DNA of 64,000 bases from a bacterium. GTDB lineage: Bacteria; Fidelibacterota; Marinisomatia; Marinisomatales; JAHJCW01. Below, in pieces: positions 55,301 to 63,076 of the stretch. The number at the start of each line of letters is the position of its first letter. Positions within the stretch are counted from its first letter, which is position 1. The notes under the pieces are model-generated. The model saw nothing but the letters and a program-made list of their open reading frames with translations, was not told the origin of the DNA and ran no database searches. The stretch lies in contig JANQGY010000005.1 of the NCBI GenBank assembly GCA_028282845.1, positions 257,010 to 321,009 on the forward strand, written 5' to 3'. The translations under genes and the position numbers were made by a program.

Positions 55301-55639
55301 TGCTTCAATTACTAACGTAAAGTCAACACTTTGTGTCTGACCTAATGTTAAATAGACTTCGCGTTCTTCCTGAGTTTGATAACCGATGAACGAAACAGTG
55401 ATGGTATATGGACCGCCTACACGCATATTGGGAATTGTATATAGACCACCATCTCTGACTGAGGTGCCATATTGTGTCCCGCTTGGTTCATGCAATACAA
55501 CAATATTAGCACCGATTAAAGGATTATCTTCAGTATCGGTTACAAATCCATCGAGACCGGAAGTTGTTACACCCTGAGCAAACAGTGTTGATGTAAAAAT
55601 GAATGCAAAAAGGGTGCTAACAAATAAGCGTTTTTGCAT
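52376..55639 (-). CDS. Large TonB-dependent receptor (Oar-like) with CarboxypepD-reg-like domain
   Basis: 1087 residues. The Sec signal (about 1-22) is followed by a regulatory-like domain (about 25-110; GLDGFVTDTEDNPLIGANIVV), a plug (EQVQVSVASYDVTEGGYTGAGINTITKSGTN) and a large barrel ending LRFMF. The long type with GAGINTITKSG in the plug is that of Oar-like outer-membrane receptors. The promoter region carries three TTAG repeats with an 11-bp period, shared with the other Pho receptor, so it is probably induced by phosphate starvation. The substrate is unknown. Confidence 0.88.
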   Translation of the reverse strand: MQKRLFVSTLFAFIFTSTLFAQGVTTSGLDGFVTDTEDNPLIGANIVVLHEPSGTQYGTSVRDGGLYTIPNMRVGGPYTITVSFIGYQTQEEREVYLTLGQTQSVDFTLVIEAIEMTGVEVSGQQDDVLNPDRTGAATFVAGDLVTQMPSIKRSTRDLTRLDPRSDGNFSFAGKNWLYNNISVDGSYFNNAFGLDDPAPGGQANAESIPFDAVEQVQVSVASYDVTEGGYTGAGINTITKSGTNAFKGSIYTYARNEMLQGNKVSGNEVIADPSLMYNQTGFTLSGPIIPNKLFFFINGEIERKDDPGSNFVADKGGKIEFGESRVSADVMDEISQIMKEVYGYDTGPYEGYTHETNNDKLLLKLDWNINNQHNASLRYNYLDAVRDLGPHGFVLSYNNTGRGPNSTSLPFKNSGYAINNGLHSIAFELNSMFADNMANRFFASYNRFRDFREPFSEDFPTVQIGEGGVTYTTVGHEPFSIHNILDQDVFQVTNNFSYFIGNHVITAGVNYEHFKFFNSFNIFRHGVFMVAGDLDLLVPGAGYLDFIGASTFASLDNFYTRTDPDDTDNFADFNSFIGTGAFKGELIEVGQFAVYAQNEYKMSKDLNLTFGLRVDVPVYHTEPVENPFSTGLTLLDENDEPEVVDQAKLPDPQLLWSPRFGFNWDVNGDRSLQIRGGSGIFTGHLPFVWIGNVISNPGQNPNITGDGSNGQETDDGEGRVVEGKSVLQQSFDLNAMVEDFKWPQVWTTNFAVDTRLPWDIFGTFEVIYGKDINAIYMRNADLVKPVRTLKDGRPYYGGFPASELNYDPFNEGNGVYVIDNTDEGYNFTFTTQLRKQFDNGLNTGLAYTYLNAKNNLRSTEIASVLWQSQPVQGDPNDPQLSWSEFGNRHRIIANANYTHNWNQSHSTNIGVFFEAAEGNRYVYSGGNRYSFTYAGDVNGDGQSGNDLIYIPENSDDIVLADPSQWSSLNEFIEQDKYLSEHRGEIAERHGLINPWFNNIDLRVLHNFQTNVGTFQLSVDLLNAANLINNNWGVRQVANPLATTPLEVVGWTDDGEPILEFSGVEETFIEDPGPYSRWGLQIGLRFMF

Positions 55640-55732
55640 AACTCCTCCTTGATATTAATTAAGTAATTACAACTGATGAGAAGGGGTATCAGTTGGGATA
55701 ATTACAGCGCGAAGTTAATTAAAAATTTTGTA

Positions 55733-55758
55733 TTAGGGAAATGTTAGAATGACATTAG
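55733..55758 (-). promoter_or_regulatory. Candidate Pho box: three direct repeats, 11-bp period
   Basis: On the plus strand TTAG occurs at 55733, 55744 and 55755, exactly 11 bases apart (CTAA on the coding strand), as TATTAG, TGTTAG, CATTAG. The same period and core recur at 60478-60514 before the other receptor. PhoB-type regulators bind direct repeats of 11-bp period. It lies 94-120 bases before the receptor start. Confidence 0.6.
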
Positions 55759-55776
55759 ATCAATTTTTGTGTATAA

Positions 55777-55811
55777 AAAAGAACAGCCCCGTAAAACGAG
55801 GCTGCTCTTTT
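55777..55811 (-). terminator. Terminator of the beta-helix lipoprotein/receptor operon
   Basis: CAGCC/GGCTG stem extended by AGA/TCT and C-G pairs, flanked by A and T tracts, about 25 bases after the lipoprotein stop on the minus strand. Confidence 0.8.
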
Positions 55812-55835
55812 AACCATTTAAGAGTTACTACTGAA

Positions 55836-57437
55836 TTACAATCTACCCTTCTCGGCTAACCAGGACCATCCTGCAAGCCAATTAGATTGATCAAATGCTC
55901 CCTTAAATGAAGTCTGAACAAACCATCCATCATTGGGTACATCATCAACATTTTGATAAGCAGCTCCGCCGGCCGCCGGCCGCGGATCGATTAAACCACC
56001 GGTTTCACGGCCATCTAAGCTGGCTAATTGAGGGTCTACATTCAATGATGTAAAATTGGGGGCATCTTTAAATTGTCCACCGGCACAATTAAAGATGATA
56101 TTATTTGGTGACCAATATAAATAGTTTGGATATCCTGCTGCTTGAGCAGTCGGCCAATCAGAAGTAACAACTTCACTACCATTATCTGAATTGCGTACAC
56201 CAATGTCTTTACCGTCAACAACGATATAATTACCAAATTCACCGCCAAGTCCTTCGCGCAGACGTGCAACTTGATCATTATCGGCTGTTGCTGTAGCACT
56301 ACCGCTACCTACTAAAGTAACATTATACCAGACCGGGTGTGATCGTGGTTGACTGTCGAGATCACCATTAGTTTTGCTGTCCATTTCATGGGCGCGGTTT
56401 CCAGCTTCGGAACCAACCATTGCATATAGAAATTGGCCTTTACCTTGATAACCTTCGTCAACATCAAAAGCATCATCACCAACGAAAAGTACATCACAAA
56501 ATTTTAGATTTACCGTACCACCAAATAATTCAAATCCGTCATCTAAATTAAATGCGACTTCACAATATTCAATTGTTGTTCCACTACCAACACCACCAAG
56601 TGTGATACCATTGATTTCATTGTCTTGTCCAATTGAACGACCGCCATGCCATACTCGTACGTATCTTAATATACCGGAGTCATCGCTAGGATTATTTCCA
56701 CCATAAGGAACACCTTCTATTCCTTCAATGAAGTTTTCACCGCCGGTGGTTGAAATCGGGGCATTACCAAGAATGATCAATCCACCCCAGTTACCGCGTG
56801 GATCTAACATTTCAGCTTCGGTCAATTCAGTGGTGAATGTAATTGGCGCATCAACTCTGCCATTTGCAATTATTCGTGCATCGCGCTCGATTACTAATGC
56901 AGGTGCCAATCCGGCTCCATCATCAGCGCGGGAATAAATGGTCGCACCGGGTTCAATAGTCAGTGTTGCACCGGCTTTTACAAATGTTTGACCAGTTAAT
57001 AGTAAATAATCATCGGCACTCCAAGTGACATCGCTCGTAATAGAACCTGAAATTTCAACAATATTTTCTGTAACTGTTATAGTGAAATTCTTTTGAAAGG
57101 TCTCATCTTCAGAATCAGAAACCTGTACCGTGATTGTATGTTGCGCTTGAACATCTTTATCTAAAACGGCGGCGGTAACGAGTTTATTATTATCAACTAA
57201 AGTGAAGTTACCGTCACCATCATCTACTAATGCGAAAGTGAATTCCTCTCCTGAGTCTTCATCAACTGCACTAAAAGTACCGACTTCTGTCAGCGGTGGT
57301 TGGTTTTCAGCTACAGTTGCGTCACTTAGATCTATATCTGTTGGTGCATTATTGGAATCACCATTGTCCTCCTCACAACCAATAAACGCAATTGCTAAAG
57401 CAATTATTGCGGTTATTAATAGAGTTTTCTTGAGCAT
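55836..57437 (-). CDS. Cadherin-like and beta-helix lipoprotein
   Basis: 533 residues. A lipoprotein signal (LAIAFIGCEED) is followed by a cadherin/Ig-like repeat (about 28-125; NAPTDIDLSDATVAENQP with DxD calcium-type motifs) and a parallel beta-helix region (about 130-510) with repeated short strands (GATLTIEPGATIYS, GGLIILGNAPIS, GTTIEYCEVAFNLDDGFELFGG, VGDDAFDVDEG). Such proteins are often surface-exposed. It is the second gene of an operon with the TonB receptor upstream (gap 20 bases) under the same Pho-type operator, so it probably binds or processes a phosphorus source; this is inference. Confidence 0.78.
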   Translation of the reverse strand: MLKKTLLITAIIALAIAFIGCEEDNGDSNNAPTDIDLSDATVAENQPPLTEVGTFSAVDEDSGEEFTFALVDDGDGNFTLVDNNKLVTAAVLDKDVQAQHTITVQVSDSEDETFQKNFTITVTENIVEISGSITSDVTWSADDYLLLTGQTFVKAGATLTIEPGATIYSRADDGAGLAPALVIERDARIIANGRVDAPITFTTELTEAEMLDPRGNWGGLIILGNAPISTTGGENFIEGIEGVPYGGNNPSDDSGILRYVRVWHGGRSIGQDNEINGITLGGVGSGTTIEYCEVAFNLDDGFELFGGTVNLKFCDVLFVGDDAFDVDEGYQGKGQFLYAMVGSEAGNRAHEMDSKTNGDLDSQPRSHPVWYNVTLVGSGSATATADNDQVARLREGLGGEFGNYIVVDGKDIGVRNSDNGSEVVTSDWPTAQAAGYPNYLYWSPNNIIFNCAGGQFKDAPNFTSLNVDPQLASLDGRETGGLIDPRPAAGGAAYQNVDDVPNDGWFVQTSFKGAFDQSNWLAGWSWLAEKGRL

Positions 57438-57457
57438 ACTATCTCCTTTTATTGGTT

Positions 57458-60424
57458 TTATAAATTATTGTAAGAAATTCCTATGCTTATTGATCTACCC
57501 GGTTTATAGGAATTCTTAATTTTAGTCTTATCGGTTCCTTTATCAATTAAACCGTAAGTGATTTCTGAGTCGAGTAGATTCTTCGCTTTAAGCGAAATTT
57601 TAATTGGTCCTATTTTTTTAGAGGCTGTGAAATTCAAACTATGGAATGGAAATTCATACTCATCGCCCAAAACGCCGGTGCCGATTGCACTTATCTTCTT
57701 GCTAAAAGTATTATATGATAGTGCAAAACTGTAGTCATTTTTGAGATTCATATCAATAGCAGCATTCAACATAAAATCCGACTGTCCTTGCAACGGGCGT
57801 TTTCGATTGGAAGCAGCGTTACCATATTCCGTACCATTGTATAATGTTACAATCGTTCTCGATATGACTTCGGACCTCGCAAAGGTGGCATTGGCTGAAA
57901 TAAAGCCATTACCGACGCTGATCGGGATGAACGGAATCCTTTTCCGTGCTTCGAGTTCAACACCGTAAGTTTCGGCACTTTCGGCATTCTGATACGTTTT
58001 GTAGGTTAAATCAGGTGTTGTTATCAAAGCGGTTTCGATCGGATTGGTAAAATCTTTAGCAAATAATCCGATTGAGAATAATTCGGCGGCACTTGGATAC
58101 CACTCAAGCCTTAAATCATAATTATTGATTGATGACGTGGTTAAATACGGATATCCGATTGCTACTTCCCCGTTATAAAACTCTTGATACGCCAAAGGCG
58201 CCAACTCGCGGAATTGCGGACGACCAAGTGTTTTGGAATAGGCTAATCTGACTTTAATATCACTTACCGCATCTATTATCAAATTCAATGATGGCAGAAC
58301 ATCCGCTTGGTCAAGCTCGGCATTTGCCGTGTCACCGAAGACCGTTGTCGCCGGTTGACCGGTTATCGGATTGTAAGTTTTTAGGTTCATAACGTAATCT
58401 TCGTAGCGTACGCCACCTAATATTCTTAATGAATTGAATATATTCATTCCATCAAGAGCGACGGGGTAATCAACCAAAATATAACCGGCGTTAATATCTT
58501 CAGTAGCAGTATAACCGTTAAAGGCATTCTTACTTGTTTCGTCAACAAGAATCAATCCATGATGATATTGACCGCCCTCATCAATATAGAAAGCATTTGC
58601 CGGATCAAAAGCACTGCCAAAACCTTCGGCCTCATAGGTCTCAAGTACGTCTCCTGACCATTCCGTACTTGAAGAATTGGTGATAGCGAGTGAACGCTTC
58701 TCAAATTTTCGGTCCTTGGACTGTAATCTAAATCCTGTTTTCAATTTAAAATCCAATCCATTTCTGCGAGCCAGTTCAAGTTTATAGTTTAGATCAAAAC
58801 TATTATTATTATCCTCACCATCGGTAAACTCACGATAGGCCGCTTTGCCACCTTGTATATCTATGATATAAACCGGGTATTCGTTACCGCTATCGTCGGT
58901 TCGGGTCTCAGCACTGTAATTATGTGTTTTAGTATCCGGTTCGTAGCGGATTGATCGGCCAATATTATAATTCCACTCGATCAGATGGTTATTAAGACCG
59001 GGCAAAATATTTATACCACTGACCGTAGTATTATTGATTGTTTTCTCAATATAGTGTTGTTTGATGAAAATGCCTTCTTCAATATTAGGCGTGTAGCCGA
59101 CGGAGTAAGTTGTCCAATCACTTGAACTGTGTGTATAAAGATTTTGGACTTTGATTTTGTGTTTTTCGTTATAATTTAATCCGACACTGAGATTGCCGCT
59201 TAGCGATGTTTTATAATCGGTGCGCTCATTATCGCGATGCGTATAAGCTCCAAGCGTTTCCGAACCATTGCCATTCTGTGATACATACGCCCATTGGTTA
59301 GTTTCAAACTGTCTGAATGTTATATCATTTGAGAAATTCAAATTGGCAAAATAGCCAAATTCCAAACGGTCAAACGGTTCATATTTATTACCGCTATAAA
59401 AGCCAATACCCATTGGTTTTTTAGGTGAGCGGGATTGTATGGTGTAGTCGGTTTTAAACGCGGCTAAAGCGCTGCCGAGATAATCATACCACTCCACTGT
59501 TGTCATACCTTCAGGACGATAAGAAGAAGCCGTAGAAAGTACTTGGTCGTCTGCCAAAGTACTAGGAAATGAACGGGAACCATCATCAAATCCAATAAAA
59601 TCAGTTGGGCTTCCATCGCTTTTTAGATAATTATGGTCCCCGTATAAGTATGATTTGTCACTGAGAGAAAATTTAACTTCTAAAATTTTACGATCGGGGT
59701 AGGCTTTGGTTTTAATATTTATATTACCGCCCGCAAAAGTGCCGGGCAGGTCGGGCGTGTATGTTTTTAAGGTTACGATACTTTCCAATAGCGGTGTCGG
59801 GAACATATCAAGCGGCACAACACTTTTGTCCGGTTCAGGGCTTGGTACGGGACCGCCGTTTAACTCGGTAGTAATATATCTATCCGCCAAGCCGCGTACA
59901 ACCGCATATTTCCCTTCTTTTACAGATACTCCGGCAATCCTGCGCAGTGCATCGGCGGCGTTGGAATCGCCGGTTTTTGACAATTCTTCGGCGCTAATGG
60001 AGCTTTGAAAATTGTCGGAGTTCTTACGCTCATTTAATTCTCCGATTGCACCCGTCGTGCCGCGCGTTCCGGCTACCTTGACCGAATCAACACGAACTAC
60101 CGAACGTATCAGATCAATATCCAAACGGTTAGTTTGTCCGGGGTTTATTTCAACACCGTTAATAATTTTGTCTTCGTAACCAATATAAGATGCCCTGATA
60201 GTATAGATACCTTCAGGAATATTTGCTATATAATAGGAACCGTTTAAATCGGTTGCGGCACCGTAGGATGTTCCAACCAACATAATATTGGTTCCTATCA
60301 ATGCTTCGTCATTTTTGCCGTCGGTTATAAAACCTGAGAGACTTCCTGCTCCCTGTGCAAAAATGATCGAAATGGATACAGCTGTAATAGCTGCTATTAA
60401 CTTGCTAATTGTTTTCATTCTCAC
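57458..60424 (-). CDS. TonB-dependent receptor, phosphate-starvation type
   Basis: 988 residues. Signal peptide (about 1-24), regulatory-like domain (about 28-108; GFITDGKNDEALIGTNIMLVG), plug (about 130-240) with GDSNAADALRRIAGVSV, YAVVRGLADRY and TFAGGNINIKTKAYP, and a barrel ending GISYNNL. The plug style with RGLADRY matches a receptor subgroup often found beside beta-helix lipoproteins. GAGGTGAG precedes the ATG. Four TTAG repeats with 11-bp spacing lie 54-90 bases upstream, and phoR/phoB are directly next to it. Confidence 0.9.
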   Translation of the reverse strand: MRMKTISKLIAAITAVSISIIFAQGAGSLSGFITDGKNDEALIGTNIMLVGTSYGAATDLNGSYYIANIPEGIYTIRASYIGYEDKIINGVEINPGQTNRLDIDLIRSVVRVDSVKVAGTRGTTGAIGELNERKNSDNFQSSISAEELSKTGDSNAADALRRIAGVSVKEGKYAVVRGLADRYITTELNGGPVPSPEPDKSVVPLDMFPTPLLESIVTLKTYTPDLPGTFAGGNINIKTKAYPDRKILEVKFSLSDKSYLYGDHNYLKSDGSPTDFIGFDDGSRSFPSTLADDQVLSTASSYRPEGMTTVEWYDYLGSALAAFKTDYTIQSRSPKKPMGIGFYSGNKYEPFDRLEFGYFANLNFSNDITFRQFETNQWAYVSQNGNGSETLGAYTHRDNERTDYKTSLSGNLSVGLNYNEKHKIKVQNLYTHSSSDWTTYSVGYTPNIEEGIFIKQHYIEKTINNTTVSGINILPGLNNHLIEWNYNIGRSIRYEPDTKTHNYSAETRTDDSGNEYPVYIIDIQGGKAAYREFTDGEDNNNSFDLNYKLELARRNGLDFKLKTGFRLQSKDRKFEKRSLAITNSSSTEWSGDVLETYEAEGFGSAFDPANAFYIDEGGQYHHGLILVDETSKNAFNGYTATEDINAGYILVDYPVALDGMNIFNSLRILGGVRYEDYVMNLKTYNPITGQPATTVFGDTANAELDQADVLPSLNLIIDAVSDIKVRLAYSKTLGRPQFRELAPLAYQEFYNGEVAIGYPYLTTSSINNYDLRLEWYPSAAELFSIGLFAKDFTNPIETALITTPDLTYKTYQNAESAETYGVELEARKRIPFIPISVGNGFISANATFARSEVISRTIVTLYNGTEYGNAASNRKRPLQGQSDFMLNAAIDMNLKNDYSFALSYNTFSKKISAIGTGVLGDEYEFPFHSLNFTASKKIGPIKISLKAKNLLDSEITYGLIDKGTDKTKIKNSYKPGRSISIGISYNNL

Positions 60425-60477
60425 CTCTGTATATTGAATTTGTTATCTAAAAAGCGGGAGAGATTAAACAGTTAGTA

Positions 60478-60514
60478 TTAGTATATATTTAGTGTATTGT
60501 TAGTTCTTTGTTAG
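60478..60514 (-). promoter_or_regulatory. Candidate Pho box: four direct repeats, 11-bp period
   Basis: TTAG occurs on the plus strand at 60478, 60489, 60500 and 60511, each exactly 11 bases apart; on the coding strand the fuller repeat is CTAACA, CTAACA, CTAAAT, CTAATA. A fifth TTAG at 60472 is out of phase. It resembles Bacillus TTAACA and enteric CTGTCAT Pho boxes in period. It sits between phoR and the receptor, 54 bases from the receptor start. Confidence 0.7.
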
Positions 60515-60529
60515 ATTTGTAGGGAATTG

Positions 60530-62296
60530 TTATTTGGTAGGAATGGTGATCGAAAAAATGCTGCCTTCACCGACTTTACTTTCGACCGACACGTTACCAT
60601 TATGGATGTTGGCAATATGCTTGACAATTGCCAGTCCAAGACCGGTACCACCGTATTTGCGACTGCGACTTTTGTCAACACGATAGAATCGTTCGAATAA
60701 TCTTGTAAGATGCTTGGTCTCAATTCCGGGACCATGATCGGTAACGGAAATGACTGCCGTATTTGATACTTTTTTAGCGGTTAGCAGTATTTCAGAATTT
60801 TCTTTACTGTAGTGGATAGCATTTTCAATAAGATTAATAATTGCCTGTGTCATCAGCCCGATATCCAAAGGAGCCATTAGATTGCCGTCGCAGTCTAATT
60901 TTATATTAATTGATTTTTTATTGGCTTGAAAATCACATTCTTGAATAGCTGCTTCGATCACGAGTTTAAGATTTTGTTTTTTTAATGATATTTTTGTATC
61001 ATATTCCTGTTGCTCAAGGCGGGAAAGTTCTAATAGATCTGTGACAATGTAATTCATACGGTCGGTGTTTTTGCCGATGAAATTCAGATATTTTTTAATG
61101 GTTTTTTTATCTTTTATTTTTACAGCTTCAAGGGTCTCAACAAATCCTTTGATAGTTGTGATCGGCGTTTTTAATTCATGCGAAACGTTAGCAACAAAAT
61201 CCTGACGTATCCGCTCTAATTTTTTAATTTGTGAAATATCGCTGAGAACAAATAAAGAGCCGATTCGTTCCTGTTCGCTATCTCTCAATTCAGCTGCATA
61301 TAGTTGGATAGTTTTCGATTTTAATTGCGGAATTGTTATTTCTTGCATCCCGCGATCATGTTTGTCGAGGTACTGTTCAAAATAGTTAATCAGGTCATTG
61401 TTCTGTACCACGGAAGAAATATTTTTACCGATTAAATTTTCGGTTTCAATACTAAGTATTTTTTTTGCAGCCGGATTAATCCTTATTATTTTGCCGGCGT
61501 TATCAGTTGCAATGATACCTTCTATCAAACTTGTTAAAATTGCTTTTTGCTCATTGGATTGAACAGTGATGGAATCTATTCGATCGGCTAATTGTCTTGC
61601 TAAATCATTAAAAGACTCGGTGAGGCTCAGAATCTCTTTTGTTCCTTTGAGCTGTATCCGTTCCCGCAAATTACCGATTCTAATATGATGGACCTGATCG
61701 GTCAGTTTAATGATCGGATTGGCTATAATTTTTGAGATGAAGTAACTTAGAATTGTGCCTGCCAACAGAATTATCAAACCACCGAGGATCAATCTATTTT
61801 GAAGCAAATTCAATGTTGCGTCAAGTGATTCGTCCGGTAATGAGATCCTGATTATAATTGAACTGTTATTTATATTATATAAGCGGGCAAAGTACAGCAT
61901 TTCCTTTTGCAAGGTGTTACTAAAGCGCTTAGCCGTGCCTATTTGATTGTTCACCGCTGATATGATCTCAGGACGCTCAATATGATTGTCCATTACGCCT
62001 GGTTCCTCGTGCGAATCGCCGATCACCTGTCCGTTCGATTCTATAATCGTTATTCTGATGTTTGCACCGGGATCAACATTTTTGCAAAAGTCATTGATGT
62101 ATTCTGCGTCATTAATTTTTTCGGGAGTAATGGAATTGGCAATTAGCTCAGCATGAACCAACAGTTCATTGGTTTTTTCTTCGTAATAGAAATTTTTTAT
62201 CTCGGTGGATATAAAGAGATATAAAGAAATAAAGGAAAGAACAATTAAAAGTAAGAAAGAGGGGAATACAACTCGAAATGTACTAAAGGGTTTCAA
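60530..62296 (-). CDS. phoR: PhoR-type sensor histidine kinase
   Basis: 588 residues. TM1 about 8-30, periplasmic domain about 31-168, TM2 about 169-190, HAMP about 190-245, PAS about 250-355 (TDNAGKIIRINPAAKKIL). HisKA has the acceptor His in VANVSHELKTPITTIKGF, the PhoR signature. The ATPase domain has NLIENAIHYS, DHGPGIE and GTGLGLAI. It responds to phosphate supply with the PhoB-type regulator encoded 2 bases upstream in the same operon. The adjacent Pho-type repeats support the assignment. Confidence 0.9.
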   Translation of the reverse strand: MKPFSTFRVVFPSFLLLIVLSFISLYLFISTEIKNFYYEEKTNELLVHAELIANSITPEKINDAEYINDFCKNVDPGANIRITIIESNGQVIGDSHEEPGVMDNHIERPEIISAVNNQIGTAKRFSNTLQKEMLYFARLYNINNSSIIIRISLPDESLDATLNLLQNRLILGGLIILLAGTILSYFISKIIANPIIKLTDQVHHIRIGNLRERIQLKGTKEILSLTESFNDLARQLADRIDSITVQSNEQKAILTSLIEGIIATDNAGKIIRINPAAKKILSIETENLIGKNISSVVQNNDLINYFEQYLDKHDRGMQEITIPQLKSKTIQLYAAELRDSEQERIGSLFVLSDISQIKKLERIRQDFVANVSHELKTPITTIKGFVETLEAVKIKDKKTIKKYLNFIGKNTDRMNYIVTDLLELSRLEQQEYDTKISLKKQNLKLVIEAAIQECDFQANKKSINIKLDCDGNLMAPLDIGLMTQAIINLIENAIHYSKENSEILLTAKKVSNTAVISVTDHGPGIETKHLTRLFERFYRVDKSRSRKYGGTGLGLAIVKHIANIHNGNVSVESKVGEGSIFSITIPTK

Positions 62297-62298
62297 TC

Positions 62299-62997
62299 CT
62301 AAATAATATCCTTGAACCGGTAGCCAACGCCGCGCACGGTGCTAATATATTTGCCGTAATCCTTTAACTTTTTTCTGAGTCCGACAATTTGGAAATCAAT
62401 TGAGCGATCGGTAACCGGATAATTATCACCGCGAATAGCTTCGATGATCTGATTGCGGGTGTAAACCCAACCGGGATTGGTAATTAATAGATGTAAAATT
62501 TGAAATTCCGTATAAGTTAATTCAAGAATATCATCGTTAATTGAAACTTCCCGTTTACCTCGATGTATTTTTAATTCTTGGAATTTGATAATTTCAGGAT
62601 CGTCTTTCTTCTTCTTGCTATTGCGTCTGATTTGCGCCTGAATCCGGGCTATTAATACTTTGGGACTAAATGGTTTTGTTAGATAATCGTCAGCTCCCAA
62701 CTCTAAGCCCTTAACAATATCCTCTTCAGAGCCTTTGGCGGTTAACATGATAACCGAAATATCTTCGGTTTCTTTATCCGATTTCAAAATGCGACATACA
62801 TCAAGCCCGTCAATCCCAGGTAACATCAGATCCAAAACGATCAGATCGGGTTCCAGGTTGCGTGCTTTTTTGAGAGCCGCCTCGCCGGTTTTTACGGTGG
62901 TTACCTTGAAATTGTTTTGTTCTAAGTTAAATTGGATTAATTCCAAAATTTCTTTTTCATCATCAACTACTAAAATGTGATTTTTATTTTTAGCCAT
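62299..62997 (-). CDS. phoB: PhoB-type response regulator
   Basis: 232 residues. The receiver (about 5-122) has VVDDEKE, acceptor Asp in LIVLDLMLPGIDG, LTAKGSE and YLTKPFSP. The winged-helix DNA-binding domain (about 135-230) of the OmpR/PhoB class contains ELTYTEFQILHLL, VYTRNQIIEAI and VRGVGYRF. It would bind direct repeats such as those at 60478 and 55733. It precedes phoR by 2 bases. Upstream bases 62998-63076 are AT-rich with no clear operator. Confidence 0.92.
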   Translation of the reverse strand: MAKNKNHILVVDDEKEILELIQFNLEQNNFKVTTVKTGEAALKKARNLEPDLIVLDLMLPGIDGLDVCRILKSDKETEDISVIMLTAKGSEEDIVKGLELGADDYLTKPFSPKVLIARIQAQIRRNSKKKKDDPEIIKFQELKIHRGKREVSINDDILELTYTEFQILHLLITNPGWVYTRNQIIEAIRGDNYPVTDRSIDFQIVGLRKKLKDYGKYISTVRGVGYRFKDII

Positions 62998-63076
62998 AAT
63001 ATTAATCCGATGTAGAAATTCTATAAAATTTACAAATTAAACTAAAATATATTTAGGAATATTAACGAAAAAATCT

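Noticed and set aside
62998-63076. Pho box upstream of phoB
   Set aside because: CTAAA-like words occur but not with the 11-bp period seen at the two receptor promoters.
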